Shown piece after piece: positions 23,701 to 36,945 of a stretch of DNA of 64,000 nucleotides. Made by a program: the position numbers and the translations under genes. The DNA is from Mugil cephalus (lineage: Eukaryota > Chordata > Actinopteri > Mugiliformes > Mugilidae): the NCBI RefSeq assembly GCF_022458985.1, contig NC_061773.1, positions 22,788,001 through 22,852,000 on the forward strand. The letters are read 5' to 3'. Each line of letters begins with the position of its first letter. Position 1 is the stretch's first letter. The notes beneath the pieces are model-generated. The model saw only the letters and a list, made by a program, of their open reading frames with translations. It did not search any database and was not told where the DNA came from.

Positions 23701-26700
23701 AAAGGAAAACAACAGTAAAGTAAAACCGGTTTAGTTTTAGCTAAACTACTGGGCTGCATCTGTTTCTCCCACGTTTGTGGTTTGAATTAAGCTAAAACTC
23801 CTCTCCTCTCCACTAATAAACATATCTTCTGTGAAATCTGCGATCTGAAATGACCACATCCAATTCATTAAGAATCTTAAACATCCTGAAAGGTCAAAAA
23901 ATGTTAGCAAATTAACATCTGGTGAGCTCCTTCTTCTAACGACGGCCTTGTGATTCGATAGAAAGCTCCGAAACAACAGCTTAAAAGACCCAGAGATTAA
24001 GGAACTACTTTTTTTTGTGGGTCAAATGTCTCTGGATAGATGCTTGTTTTTTTGAAAGTAGGTGAAATGTTGCATTTAAAAAAAAAAAAAAAAAAAAAGC
24101 TTTCCTTCTTTTCACTGCGTGCAGGCCCGTGTTATTCTTGTTTAGCGGTGACTTATCTTCTCGTATTAGGCTGTAATTTATCAAAATATTTAGCGCTCAA
24201 GCTTCCTTCAAATGTAGCTGCTTTCATGTGTAATTTAGCCAATATCCTGCCCTGGCTCTGATTACAGTGGTTAAGTGCTGGGGTCCGTCCGCGGCACATT
24301 ACAAACAGTCCCAGTGGAGCTCACAGCTGAGCACCGGGTCAGACTGAAGCAAGATTCGTACGGCTCGTTTGTGACGGTTACGAGACGTAGATGACCAGAC
24401 TGAGATGCACTAGCCGTTCGGGTCAAATGCAGCTGCTCCTCTCAAACTGCCTGATAAAAATAAGTGGGTGGGTGGAGGGGAGGACTTTTTTTTTTATAAC
24501 AGGTTAAAGTGGTGCTTTCATTTCACTTTTTTTTTTTTTTTTTTTACACAGAAAGAAAATACATTTGTTCAGAGTTACATCGTAACATGCAACATGTGCA
24601 GGTCGTGCATGAGCTAATGTGATGCAGGAGCGAGGCTTCATCAGATATAAATACAGAATAGATTTCTATCAGATCATCCATCAACGATAAACACTGCATA
24701 TTTCAGTTTTAGCCTGTAATGCTGACTCTGAGCGGCGAGGCAGAAAGGCGCTGACGTGATGGGGCTCTATATTTAGCAGAAAGCCATTTTTGCTGCTGAG
24801 TCAGCCGCTCGAAATTGAACATGTTCACTTCCTTCGTAAACACAAATAAGCGTCTGAGTGAGTCAGCAGATCACAGCTGGGTCGTGGGCCCCGTTTCACA
24901 AGAACTTCAAGAAATCAGGCCGCGAGTCACTCCACCGCCGGAACCCAGCGGCAGGACGGACAGACGGCCTTTCGCTGACTTGCACCCTCAGCCCCCCCCC
25001 CAAAAAACCCGCGCTTTTGACACACGCAGCTTGCGCAGCGTGCTCCCTGCTCGTTCCCCGCCGCCGCCGCTCCTTTTAAATGCCTCGATATTAAAATACC
25101 TTTCTGGATCCAAAAAAGACTCACGCCCCGAATCACGCTGAGCAATAATTTCTGAAGATAAGCAGCCTGTCAGGGAGCGCTGCTGTCTCCAGCCTCACAC
25201 TTCAAAATGCTGGTTCCTGGAAGCTGTGTCAACCTGGGATCTCCGGGATTACACACTATCACGCAGCCAGCGCTGTCAAAAACGCACAGTGAAGCAGTGT
25301 CTGCGAGGTGCGGAGGAATGCTACGTTCCTCCAGCAGAGCTATTGCATTAGAAACATCAACAGGGCCGGCTTCAAAGGGGTCTGCCTTCACATTGAATCA
25401 GTCCCCACTTCCATTAGATTAGATGGCCTTAACCAAAGTTACATTGCGTTAACGTTTCTTTATGGTTTCTCAAATCCCTCGCTCTGGTTCTGGTTCCCCC
25501 TGTGAAGCCACTTCAAACGTCTCCCTGCCATGGCGTATCCCTTTGTGCTCTGAAACAGCAAATATGTGTCTCCGTAAAACGTTTCAGATGCGGGGCACCC
25601 AGAGGCACGGAGAGCATCGCGCAAGAGTCAGAAGAGGTAAAATCGATTTCTGAGGGCGAGGGGAGGGCATCTACTGTGCTGTCAGCAGGCACGTCTGCAG
25701 GGGTTCGGGTGGGGCCGGGCGGCTAAGGGAGGGGTGGGTTCGGCTCCGACTGACTGATGAGTGATGGACGAAGACGATGGAGGCAGACAGATGCAGGGGA
25801 AAAAAGCAAATAGTGTGGGAGAAATGCTGCAGCAGTAAATCTGTGTGGTAATAATAGGGAGAGATGGGAGGGGAGGGGGCCGCCGAGGTCTCGAAACATA
25901 TGTTTCAGTTTGTAAATAAAACAGTAAATTGCTATGGATATTGCCTAAATATCTGTGGGCTTTGTACCACGCTTTGCGGAAGTTCCTCGGAAATCATTCT
26001 GGGACTGCCTTCTTAAAATGCCAGAGCGACTTCTTAATGTCAAAGAGGCCATCTGGTTCTCGACCAATTCAAGATGTTAGATTTTCATTTAGCTTTTTTT
26101 TTTTTTTCCCCTCTTCTTCTTTTTCTTCCTCATGATGCTTCTTATTTTAGATCAAATGCCCGACATTGACATTAATAATACCGCTATTCATCCCTGGCAG
26201 TGGAAAGACAGAAAAAATGAATCACCGGTCACTATTTATCAGTCGTTCAAGGTAACGTTTACTTTTTTAAAAAATTTTTTTGTTGCTCTGCTGCACTTCA
26301 GAGGGACACATTACTGTTTTTTTTCCTGCTTTGCTCAGTCACAGTTTCTTTCTGTTGAACTTTATGTCCTTTATTTGGCATATGTCACTGGAGAGAGACA
26401 AGAAGTGATGGAGCTCAACGGGGTAGCGGACGGCAAACAGCAAAGGCCGCAGGCTGGAATCGAACCTGCGCCGCTGCACTGAGTGGGGTCAGTTTGCCCG
26501 AATTCTCGCATGCGACATGATCAGTGTATAAAATAGGATGCGCTGCTATTAAAGACACTATGTAATGTAGCCGGAGTCGGCATTTTACGCATCAACTCGT
26601 AATTTAATACTCTGAAATTTGCTCATGTGGCTCCTTGATGAGGCCTTTAATGCATTTAATTGACATAAAAGTATCTTTAGAAAAAAAAAAAAGAAAACTA

Positions 26701-27091
26701 GCCTGGTGGGCCGATACTTTGCTGATACTTTAGCGTAGGATTTCACCACTGAAGGCAACTCAAGAGGGATTTTTGTAAAGTCTTCATATATTTTCTATGT
26801 AATATCTCGATCTATAGTAAACAGTATCTTATGCTGTCGACTAACTGCAGTAAACTAAATATATCTTCTTGGATATGCACTAAAGAGCAACTACAAAGCA
26901 GTGGAGTTGCAGCTGATGCTTTTCTATCACCATCTAATTATGCACATTTTTGTTTACTGATATTTAATTGCACGGCAACACAGGAAAACATGTGCGTTTC
27001 AGAAGCTTAAATAGGACACTATGTGCAAACATCGAACATTTGGACTCATCTCTCGTTTGCTCTGCGGCCTCTAATTGAACAGGATGTTCAG

Positions 27092-27123
<32 letters not shown>

Positions 27124-28250
27124 GTATGTGTAAACTATGTTTTCCAGTCTAGCCACACTCTGCCAGACTGCCAGTCAGGACAACTTCCTTCCTTGATTTG
27201 GGTAGAAAGGAGGCTCATAATTGAATAAAACGAGACCCCTCCCTCTCTTTACATACTCCACGCACACACACGCAAACGCACACGTTTTTACGGGCTGGTG
27301 TATAAACTTAATGGGACGCATTTGGTTCCAAAGCCCCCAGCTTGCTCAGTGGAAAGTGAGCCGGATTGTTTTTCAGTCTCTTAATGTCGAAGTTTATAAG
27401 AGGCAGATAAAAAAAAGAGAAAAGGCGCGTTTCCATGGCGACCTAACCACAACATCGCAATTACCTTGATGCTGCGAGACTCTGGGGGCTCACAAACAAA
27501 CCAGTATAATGCAATTAAGATATAAGCACCGCAAAAAAAAAAAAAAAAAGTCCTTAAAACACGGAGGAAGGATGCAGGAGAGCAACAAAGAAAGTGAAAT
27601 AATGATAGTGGCTTCGTGGAGATCTAAGTTACTGATAAGTCTGGTGCATACTGAAACATGATGCGGGATTCACTTCCCTTATAACCACTCGGCGCTGTTA
27701 GATGTTCTTGTTTCCTTAAGTTCTGTAGGATGGATGTAAGAAACAGCAGATACTGCCCCATAAGCAAATCATTTAAGGAGTTTTAGAAGACCAGACTCTG
27801 ATAGAGCTGTAATAATTCAGTCACGTTTTTCGCATCAACTTCAAAGTCCTTCTATCAGGCGGCCGGCTTAACAAAATCATACACCAAAAACACCCCCTCG
27901 CTTTTCCTTTGAGGGACAATATAAAAAATGTGGATGGATGGAATAATTGCCTGACTTCAAAGTGCAGGTTATTGGCCCGCATTCACTGTTGCATTTGCAA
28001 TGCTGTGGGGTGTTTTCTCTTCATAAATGTGGCTCGGTTTGTTGGGGAAAGAGGTCCTTTCGTCCTATGGTGAAAATCTCAAGCTAATGCCCAATGCTGA
28101 CCCCCCCCCCCCCCGACCAGAGCTTAGCAGGACCGGGTGACACTTTCTCATATGAAAGTCACATGAACAATATAATGCTGTTACAATTTCTTTAAAAAGG
28201 AGGAATCACATTTGTCATCAGAGGAACAGAAACTGCGAAAGAGGCTAACC
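20740..28250. other. Gene-free interval upstream of twist3 and downstream of slc48a1
   Basis: About 7.5 kb without a recognisable exon. It holds homopolymer tracts (A at 21217-21234, T near 24528-24545, T at 27098-27123), a GA-rich block at 22460-22560, a C-rich run at 28101-28114 and the SINE fragment listed separately. Small open frames in the GC-rich stretch 24815-25145 show no family features. It lies directly 5' of twist3 and is a natural place for its enhancers, but no specific element can be claimed. Confidence 0.5.
26395..26500 (-). mobile_element. tRNA-derived SINE fragment
   Basis: On the minus strand the B-box GGTTCGATTCC lies at 26466-26456 inside a GCGCAGGTTCGATTCCAGCC context typical of fish tRNA-derived SINE heads. 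No complete tRNA cloverleaf can be built around it, so it is a SINE relic and not a tRNA gene. Ends are approximate. Confidence 0.6.
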
Positions 28251-28317
28251 AATTCTTTATTTTTTTTTTTAAAAAAAGAGGAAGAGTTAGTGCGAAGTAG
28301 ACGCCAAAACCACATTT

Positions 28318-28323
28318 TTTATT
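28318..28323 (-). terminator. Candidate polyadenylation signal of slc48a1
   Basis: AATAAA on the minus strand, about 880 bases beyond the slc48a1 stop codon. A second AATAAA is at 28256-28261. These are the nearest matches downstream of the gene; use of either is inferred. Confidence 0.4.
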
Positions 28324-29200
28324 CACATCACTCTCTGACGCACACACGTACAAGCCCACCTTGAGTGACACATGTGGACACACAACGCAGTGGGGTTTTG
28401 TTTCTTAAAGTGTACACCTGAAGAAAATAGAGCTAAATAATGTTATTATGCATCAATATAAATGATCACAAATGCGTTTGATAAGGACAACACAACATAA
28501 AAGAAGCATGCACATTACTGGTATCACTGGTAAATCAAAGCTCAGATTCATCTTAATTGTTGTCACACACACACAAAAAAAAAACATTACAAAAATCATT
28601 CTCGTGATTAAAAATGCCCATTCAGGTACCAGGACATGTGGCGCTTGTTACAAATTGCACAAAAAAAAAAAATCCCTCATGTTCATTTTGGCCTCTGAAA
28701 AACACTGACACTACTTGAATGTTAATCAACTTTAAAGCACAGTATTCATCTTCACGTTAATGCCTTTGCTTCTTTGCTCATTTAAATTTGCACTTCAGTC
28801 ATAGCTGGAAGCGCGGTGCCCTCCAGTGGTTGCGAAACGGAACTGCAGCTTACAGACGAGCTCGCGAGTTAAAACATGACTCGGTGTGTTTTGTCAAGAG
28901 GAAACCGTGTGGATTCACAATCAAATGAGATGAGGGGAAAATGTAAGAAAATAAAAGCTTGCAAGAATCATATAAAACTGGGACGGACTCATCTGAAAAG
29001 CTGAGGAGCTTACGACAAATCCGGAGGAGGTGCAGAGGAGACACTGGCCAAGAATGGCGAGGGTGTCACCTAGTGTGGTCATCCACAATACAAAGTATTT
29101 TGAACTGTCCTGTGATCCCTTCAGTAATCACGGAGCACCCAGCACGACGTGTGTGCTCCAAAAGTCTGAACAGTCACTGCAGGATGTGGGGACGGTGTCC

Positions 29201-32200
29201 TCAGAAGTCACTGAGGATGCTGATGTCGGCGAACTCCTTGCGATAGCGGTGAGCGCACAGGGTGAGCAGGAAGGACCACTTCAGGCTCATAAAGCTCCAC
29301 ACGCAGGACAGGTAGAGACTCCGAGGGTTGGTCAGGGCTATAGCAGCAGAGACACACAGGCAACCAATCACATGCATGCACGTAACAAGAACTAGATAAC
29401 TCTCCAGTAAATCTTTAAGACACTTCGACTGAGAGCAAGTTATCGCACGTAATCATCATCCTCTAAACAGAAAAATGTCAATAAATGATAGGGATTTTTA
29501 CGACAGCTCTGCAACAGTGACAATAAACGTGATGTGACGGGTTCACATGGACATGAGGTTTTCGCTTTTTTATCTTTTGCTTAAGAAGCAGATCGGGACG
29601 GGGTTGAAGTCTGTGCAGAACAGGCAGGTTTTTTCCAAACTAACCGGAGAAAACTTGTGTTGTTCACTGGAGTGTTTTCACCCCACCGGGTTTGAGGCAC
29701 AAAATTTAGTTTTAGATGTATAGTTTCGGTCAAGAAGACTTCAAAGAGGTGCGTGGTGGAAAAAAAATGACACAAATGTATTGTCAGATGATCATATTTG
29801 ATATTCTAGCTATTCCAGCGTTAGTGGAGGAATGAATCCACTGTGACTGATGGAGAGAACAGAAGAATTTCTCCATTCGTGGTGAGACAGGTTTTTACCA
29901 AAAAAAACATACAAGTTATATGGGCTCAAAGTGCTGACTCTCAGCTCCTAATTAGAGAAATGATTTAGGAATAGACCTCTGTGGTAAGTTGAAGCAGAGG
30001 CGACGGTGACAACACAGTGTCATAATTTACATGCACCTCCCCAGAAATGTAGCTACGCACTGAGCTGTGACTGGTCCTGTTTGTAGTAGCGTGTTTCCGC
30101 TTTAGTATTTCCAGCCTCTTCTCCGTCTCCGCAATTATTTAATTTAATTGTTTTGGAGTAACAAAAAATAGGTAAGGTTAACTGAGGACTTGTACTCAGC
30201 AAAGTTGAGCCAAAATTCTCAGTTTCAGTTGTTGAAAATTGAAGCAGGAAGTATTAACAAAAATTAACGCGAATGGAAAAAAAAAGACAAAGGGCCGACT
30301 ATCGTTTGAGTGGCGTTGACCTGGGTCTCCACAGGTTTCCTGGCAATCAAGCTGGAATTTTAGTGTGAAAGGTTTTGTCCCTCTAAGTCACCCGATGACG
30401 CTGATGCACCTGCCTGTTTCGTTATGATTTTGTCACTGGGAAGTCTCCCAGGCTGTCACTGTAGAAGCTCCAGGGCTGCGAGAGCTGCTCACCGAGATCT
30501 TTAATGGAAGTGCATACGTGAATTTAAACCTACGCCGTGCTTGGGAAATCCCATAGGCCTATATGCATATACACATATACGTGTCAACGGGGAAATCCCA
30601 TCCATCGGGGAATCCTGGTGTGACTGTGTTTATGTACAGCTTGTATACCGATATGGCACACCTTTTTTTTTTTTTTTTTATAGATCATAGCAGCTCTCTC
30701 ACATTTTCCAGTCTGTGCTGAGTTTGTGTTCTTTGCAAATGAGCCGTTGCACAAAAGGTGATTATGCACGGCTTCCAGTGGCCCTGGGTGCTTATTGATG
30801 ATGATTTATTGATAATGTGACAAAAAAACAGAAGCAGCAGGATGACTCACAAAGTGGATCTGGTATTTACTGTCTGCTCAGATTTAGGCAAAGATGACTG
30901 AAAGATGATGTTGTGTCACAGTGCAGACGGACAACGGCCCAATAAACCAGGAGTTTATGAAAGTAAAGAACTGGAATATTCTGTAGCAGCCGATTAATCG
31001 TCTCGTTGTCTCCTTGTTAGCTGCAGTAAAGGTTTGCTGAACTTCTACCTAGTTAATGTTACTCATATTACTCACTCTGTTGTTTTTACTCTCTGTTGTG
31101 GGTGTAGGTGTTGACTCTGAAATTAACCCTTTCATTCGTTGGGAGTTAATGTGCGTCTGTTGTGATTACAAGCAATTTGTGTGATCATATAGTCAGTCAG
31201 TCACAACATCAACACCAATGACAGGTGGAGACAATAACACTAATAATCTCATTGCAATGCAGTGTTATTTAGACACACACTGTGGCAGCAGCCAGTCTAA
31301 GCAGGACGACGCAGTAGGAGTGGGCGATACTGGGAATTTTGGTATCAATCCGATACCGGGCTAGTATTGCCGATACCGATACTTTTTCTTGAAACGTCAT
31401 GATTGTTGAATAACTTCGTAATTTTCCCTTCAGTTAGTTGATTGTGATTATGATAAAATACAGGGCAAATATTTGGGCAAACAAACTAATTATAACATTA
31501 AACAGTGAGAAAAAAATAAAAAGTCCCCTTTTACTGCACACAATTGTTTTAGAAAACAATCATTAGCTCAAAATAAGATAAGAAAGTTACAATGTTATGA
31601 AAATATATAAACAACGCAAAAACAATGGAAGTCAGGAACAAAGTCAGTCAAAAGCAAAAATGTAATAATAAATATTACATTTTTGAGAGGGCTCATTTAT
31701 TTTCCACCAAAGGGAAAAAGAACTATACACTATTAGGCAGATGGTTTTAATGTTGTGGCTGAATGAGAGTAAATACTACATTATAAAAATATGTTCAGTG
31801 ATAACTGAAGGCGACTTACACTCATGGTTGCTGATGGCAACGGACAAGAAGCTGATGAAGGCCACGACTGCAAGCAGAGAGAAGAAAATCCCCATGAAGA
31901 AGAAGAACTTGAGGCCCTTGAGCCAGGTCCTCCAGTAGTCCTGCAGGTACATGGTGTGAGTGATCAGGCACCAGAGCGCCAGCACACCTGAGGGAGGAGA
32001 CACGGCCGACTGCAACGTTAGCTTTCAGAGGACATCTATTATTATTATTAGTCTTAAAAAAAAAAATTCACGCGATTTTTCATCAATCAATCAAACTTTA
32101 TTCATATATCACTTTTCATGCAATAACAATGCAACACAAAAAACGGGCCATCCACACTAGAGCACTAGAGGACCACCCCACCCCGACCCGGAGAGACCAG

Positions 32201-35200
32201 GATAGACCCCACACAAGACGCAGAGCCCCCTAGTCCACCAGGCAAACCAAACCTCCCAGTGTGGAGGACCCCCATGAGGAAACACTGGAGATTAAAAACT
32301 GAGAATAAAAGAGAGTAAAATAAAGGGATAAAGATGAGCAATACATTTAATAACTATAATATATATATAAATTTAGGAAAAGTAAAAGATTTAATAATGA
32401 CTTAAATAAAATAAATAAATAAATAAATATAAAAAACATTAGAGATTAAGAATAGTAAAATAGGACAAATAAAAGAGTAAAAGAAATTAAATTAAGATTA
32501 AAAAGATGAGTCCTGAGCTTCTTTTTAAAAACATCAACAGTCCTGATGTTCTCTGGCAGGCCGTTCTGTGTTTTATATACTGTCTCTGCTGTTTTTAATT
32601 ATTTTTGTAAATGTGAAGTGTCTTTGAGTACCTTTTAAAAGCGCTCCATAAATAAAATGTATTATTACCATTATTATTATTCCATAATTTAGGGTCGTAA
32701 TGGCTGAATGCAGCCTCCCAGTGGGTTTTTGATCTGTCTTTGGGGATAATTAAAAAGCCGGTGCCAAAGGACCTCAGGGACTGTGAGGGCTGATATGATA
32801 AAAGCAGGTCAGATGAATAAGACACACAAACAAAAAGAAACACTCACGAATCGACCTACAAACTAAAATCTTCAACTGAGGATCATCATTTACTGTTGGT
32901 TGTTCACATCTGGCTGATACCTGATTCATTTAATAGGAGCATCCCTGGCATATTATCAGTTGGTTGACTCTCAAATCTTTGATGCAACACAGATTCCTTC
33001 AGTTCCCGAAATAGATAAAAAGTTTCAACCCTTTTCAAGTAAGTTTCATGCATCTCTGAAATTCTTCCTCTTATTCCCAAGGGACCTCCAGAGAGGTGGA
33101 CCGCTGGCTTTCTTTTCTATCAGTGACCAGGTGTGTCCCATCTTTTTGATGTCCGTCTGCAGTTCCCTTTTCCAGATGTTTCCAGGCCGACCTCTGTTTC
33201 TCTTCCCCAGAGTCTGTCTGGTGGTATTTGATATCGGTCCATTTCTTATCTTCTTCGTCCGATTTCGTCTCTAGCTGCTGCTTGCTTTGTTTTCGTCTTC
33301 AGGTCTTCGTTGGTGATCTCGTCTGGCCAATGTATTTTCAGAACTCTTCTCAGACATCCATTTGTGAAGGTTTGCACTTTGCTGGTTGTGTAATTTGTTG
33401 TTCTCGAGGTCTTTATATTTGAGAGATTCTTATTTTTGTTTGTCTTTTGAGCGCAATATATTCTTGAGTAAGGGGAAAGATGCCCTTGTCTTTCCTATTT
33501 TGGGTCCTTCTTTGTTGATGACGCCGCCCAAGTAGGTAAAACACTCCAATTCTTCCAGCTGTGTATCTTCGAGTTTTACTGGCTCCTCATGATTTTTGTC
33601 TTACTCTTGTGGACGTTAAGGCCACTAGGGTTGATTTATCTGCGAGCAGTGATGTCTTCTGGGGTTAGACTAAATAACATTAGTCGAGTTTCAACATAAA
33701 GAGAACACTAAAACAGTCATGTAGCTAAGACTTAGTGCAGAATGCATTCGTTTCCATTAGTGCATATGAGCGGTGAGGGTTCATACGAACTGAATTTAGC
33801 TGGTTGTGAATTCCTGTTCTTCACGAGTGGTGAATGTGCGTTTTCGGTTCATGACGCAGCATATTCCCAACTGCTGAGTCAATAGATCACGCTTCTTTCT
33901 TCACTCTCACTTTAACAGAAGGAAGTGACAGCTACAGTTTCTATGTGTTTCTGTGGGAGTCAGGCGTTTGTTTTCTATGCAAGATTTTACTCCTTCCAGT
34001 ACTTGTATTTTTGGCTTGCAGCCATTTGGAGAAGGGAAAATGCAGCTTCTAGTTTTAACACTGAAAACTGTATTAGTAGCAGTTCATCAGGAATTATCAT
34101 GAATGTTAGTTGTATGGAAAATAAACGAGACAAACGTTGAATTTCTGGCTAAAACGGTTGACTTAACAGCTGCTAACACCAGATACAGGACATCCCGCCA
34201 ACACCATGAGGGCAGAGGTCACAGATATAGAAACTTGTTAAGTTTTCTATATCTATATATCAAAGGTCAGATGCAGGGAGGCGGCGCTTATTGTAACCGT
34301 TTACATAACTGTGAATAAATCGTTGTTTCTGGCAGAATTAGCACGATCCAACATTGTTATTTATAAACCAACAAGCTACAAATTCAAAATCCTTGCATTG
34401 TCCGTACTGACGTCCAGACTAAAGGAGTCTGAACTCAAAGAAACACAATAGAAAAAGGAAAAGCTATTGATCGAGAACAATTACATTTTTCCACTATGCC
34501 ACATTTCCCTTCATTTTTCATTTTATTTATTTACTTATTTTTATCATGTGCTTTGTTTTAATTTCCAGCCACTTAAAGTTTATATAAACTAATTTATGCA
34601 CAGTTGCATGAAAAGATCGAAACACAATTGTAAAATATTGAACACCAGAACATATTAGTTGTTTGCACTATTATCATTATATATATTATTATTATATATA
34701 CATAATAATATATGTAATTATTTTACATTGTGACTGGGAATTTCACTTCCTTATAAATTATTTTAGGAGAAAGTGAATGGTGAGGAAAAACGCAAAATGA
34801 GCAATAAAAAATAAAATAAATAATTACGATGATGATAATAATGTGCCACATAGAAAACGTGAAAAAAAATATTATTTCCTACATGAGTGTTATTTTTAAA
34901 CTGACTTGTGTGTCCTTCAAATAGAAGTTTTGAGTAGTGACCTCTACATAAAAGGATCATTTTACAGTGTACAAAGTGTGCAGGTTTTGTAACTGCTGTG
35001 CAGGTTTTGTAACTAGGAGCTGTCCCCTGGAAAAGACAGACACGCAGACAGAGGGACAGACAGCTGTGATTACTAAATCCGTGTCATGCTCTGAGTGGAT
35101 CGTGGAGGACAGACTGTTTACTTTACCTGACAGCCCTCCCATGGCTGCAGTCCACGGCTGTTTGAACGCGATGTTCCACGCCAGGAAAGCGGAGAAGCCC

Positions 35201-35256
35201 ATTATCATCCCAAACGCCGCGTAGCCGATACTAATGTACGTTTTGTTGACAGCCAT
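29201..35256 (-). CDS. slc48a1: Heme transporter HRG1 (slc48a1), three exons
   Basis: Exons (minus strand): 35256-35127, 31987-31820, 29337-29201. They join in phase to give 144 residues (human SLC48A1 has 146). The protein moves heme from endosome/lysosome lumen to cytosol. It starts [16 protein letters not shown]. Exon 1 ends at TAAMGGLSG, exon 2 begins [20 protein letters not shown] and exon 3 ends [10 protein letters not shown], all matching the human protein closely. Four hydrophobic segments fit the known four-pass topology. The [16 protein letters not shown] stretch and the Tyr-rich C-terminal tail ([11 protein letters not shown]) are conserved. The 3' flank of exon 2 abuts transposon-derived sequence. 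Linkage to hdac7 matches human 12q13. Whether it is the a or b teleost copy cannot be told from the window. Confidence 0.96.
31311..31400. mobile_element. Terminal fragment of a GGTATCGATCC-type DNA transposon in slc48a1 intron 2
   Basis: The stretch begins AGTGGGCGATACTGGG and contains GGTATCAATCCGATACCGGG and GCCGATACCGATACTTTTT. It matches the left end of the larger element at 45237. The matching right end was not found before exon 2, so this is a truncated or decayed copy. Confidence 0.6.
32080..32700. mobile_element. LINE/SINE-derived repeat cluster in slc48a1 intron 1
   Basis: At 32085-32145 there is ATCAATCAAACTTTATTC-type sequence, the common fish repeat tail motif resembling TTTATTTATATAGCACTTTTCA. 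Near 32636-32690 the stretch AAAAGCGCTCCATAAATAAA plus (ATT)n is the typical 3' end of an L2-like retroposon. The AT-rich region 32335-32500 between them has runs of AAATA. Family names are from memory of the motifs, not a search. Confidence 0.6.
33050..33640 (-). mobile_element. Non-LTR retrotransposon (LINE) reverse-transcriptase C-terminal fragment, broken
   Basis: Minus-strand translation in pieces gives [18 protein letters not shown] and [11 protein letters not shown] near 33450-33570, then GRPKN-like and [13 protein letters not shown] near 33140-33200. The FTYLG and KTRAAF motifs, followed by GRP...W, are the standard C-terminal landmarks of non-LTR reverse transcriptases. Frameshifts separate the pieces, so it is dead. 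It lies in slc48a1 intron 1. Confidence 0.75.
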
Positions 35257-35700
35257 TGTTAAGTAAAACAGATAACGGCGGCGCGGGGGTCAAAGCGAGA
35301 GACTGAGCACAACCTGGAGCTGGAGGTGGTGCAGGACCTGGAGCTGGATCTCGACCTGGAGCAGAGCCGAGTATTTGTGAGGATTTCAAAACAACTGCAT
35401 CCGCTCGGAGGTCTCGTCGTGGCTAAACGCGTGCGTCCCGCTGACTAATGCTTTCTGTCACGCCAGGCTGAGACATGACGAAGCGTTTCTAGCGCGAACT
35501 CGCCGTGTTGTCTTCTCTTTTCTGTCGCCCAGCTGCAAAACATATCGCTTCACTTTACGTCACACGTTACCGACCAAAGTAACACGGCTCGGTCCCAGCG
35601 GCGAGGTTCCGAGCGGCCGCAGCGCCCCCCGCAGGACGACGGGGAGCCGACAGCTGTCCCCACATTGCTCAACGCTGCACGGGAGTCACAACACATGACA
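35257..35700 (-). promoter_or_regulatory. Probable slc48a1 promoter and 5' UTR, CpG-rich
   Basis: Immediately upstream of the slc48a1 ATG the base composition changes to GC-rich with many CpG dinucleotides (35270-35660), as expected of a housekeeping promoter. A degenerate tandem of CCTGGAGCTGGA-like units lies at 35310-35365. No TATA box is evident. Confidence 0.5.
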
Positions 35701-36690
35701 TGTCACTCATCTCTAGCCCTGCGTGGCAAAATGTTATGAACCGAATGTGGCCTGCCGTTTTGCCAAAGCTTTGGAATCACTGCCGGCACAAATGTGTGCC
35801 CCAGAGAACAAAACTCAACTAAAACTGAGCCAAAACTAATTTTGGAATTCCAAAATGTTGCCAGATCTGCCCCAAAGATAGGCCAAATCCCCCTAACCTT
35901 GCCAAAAACTAGCATAAACTGACCCAAAAGTATGTCATAGTTGAACCAAAATGGTGCTTTTTTTATTTAATTTATTTATCCATTAATTAATTTATTCATG
36001 TGGAAGCTGTGTCCCAGTATCCTAGAATCATGTGCTATTTGTGAATTAACTGTTTGTATATATAAAAAAAAAACACAACAAAAACACTGCATTTATTTTA
36101 AATTGTTTCTTAAAATTTTAATTCTGCTGGTGTCCTCCTCTCTTTTCTGTCCACAACCAAGTAAAACCACCTTCTCATGCCTACATGCACGTGTGGTGTC
36201 ACTTGCCAGCCCGTGTTGGGTCACGTCATGAAGAATTGATGAATCCTGCCTAAAATGGGCTGAGCTGTTTTTTCATTCCTTCACTGTGTGCACTATCTTT
36301 GACTCGGCTCCTCTATTGGGACACCTTTACCTACCTTGGACTCCTATGTCTCCAGAAATCTACACACAGGAACCCTCTGGATTCTCTTAATCCTGAGTGA
36401 GGTGACATGAAAAGTACAGTCCTATCAACACCACCTGCTTCCCTTCCCCTGTCCATCCTTCCACATCCTCTCTCTCCTTTATTCCCTCCTATATTCACTG
36501 AGGTGTAACAGTGCCCTCACTCACATGCACTGAAATAATAAAAGATTCAGCTGCAAGACTATAACTGCATCAATCTCATATAATGCTGACATCCTGTGGT
36601 GTTGAACTGTGAGGACAAATGCAGACAAATGCAATGTCTGTGGAGGTGCTCAGTCGTCCAGCTCATGGTATAGTGTATCAAAAAATAAAA
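35701..36690. other. Intergenic stretch with CCAAA-rich degenerate repeat
   Basis: Between about 35755 and 35955 the sequence repeatedly uses GCCAAA, ACCAAAA and CCCAAA words, suggesting a decayed short-unit repeat. No gene is recognised; the rest is AT-rich single-copy-like DNA. Confidence 0.4.
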
Positions 36691-36699
36691 AAAAAGCTA

Positions 36700-36945
36700 A
36701 ACCAGAGTAATGTGTAGTGGTTAGCACTGAGGCCTCGCAGTCACAGAAAGAGTTTACTGGGTTCAAATCCACCGATCCAGCCTTTCTGTCACTTTGCATG
36801 TTCTCCCTGTGTCTGCGTGGGGTTCTGTCCGGCTTCCTCCCATCGTCCAAAGACACGCTTGTTTAAGGTTAACTGGTGATTAGGGAGTGTGAATGAATGC
36901 TAGCTCTGCGTGGTTACAGAAAATAAATGAATGAAAGAAAAATAT
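36700..36945 (+). mobile_element. tRNA-derived SINE with conserved central domain
   Basis: The head has the A-box-like GTAGTGGTTAGCACTGAGG (36715-36733) and a perfect B-box GGTTCAAATCC (36760-36770). It is followed by TTTGCATGTTCTCCCTGTGT and GGCTTCCTCCCATCGTCCAA, the central domain common to many fish SINEs, and an A-rich AATAAATGAATGAA tail. It is near full length. Confidence 0.85.

Noticed and set aside
24815-25145. GC-rich open frames of 70-108 codons
   Set aside because: Overlapping frames on both strands without splice sites, homology or a start context; typical of chance frames in GC-rich DNA.
26440-26480. A tRNA gene
   Set aside because: Only the B-box and its stem-like surroundings are present; no full cloverleaf or terminator. 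It is a SINE head.
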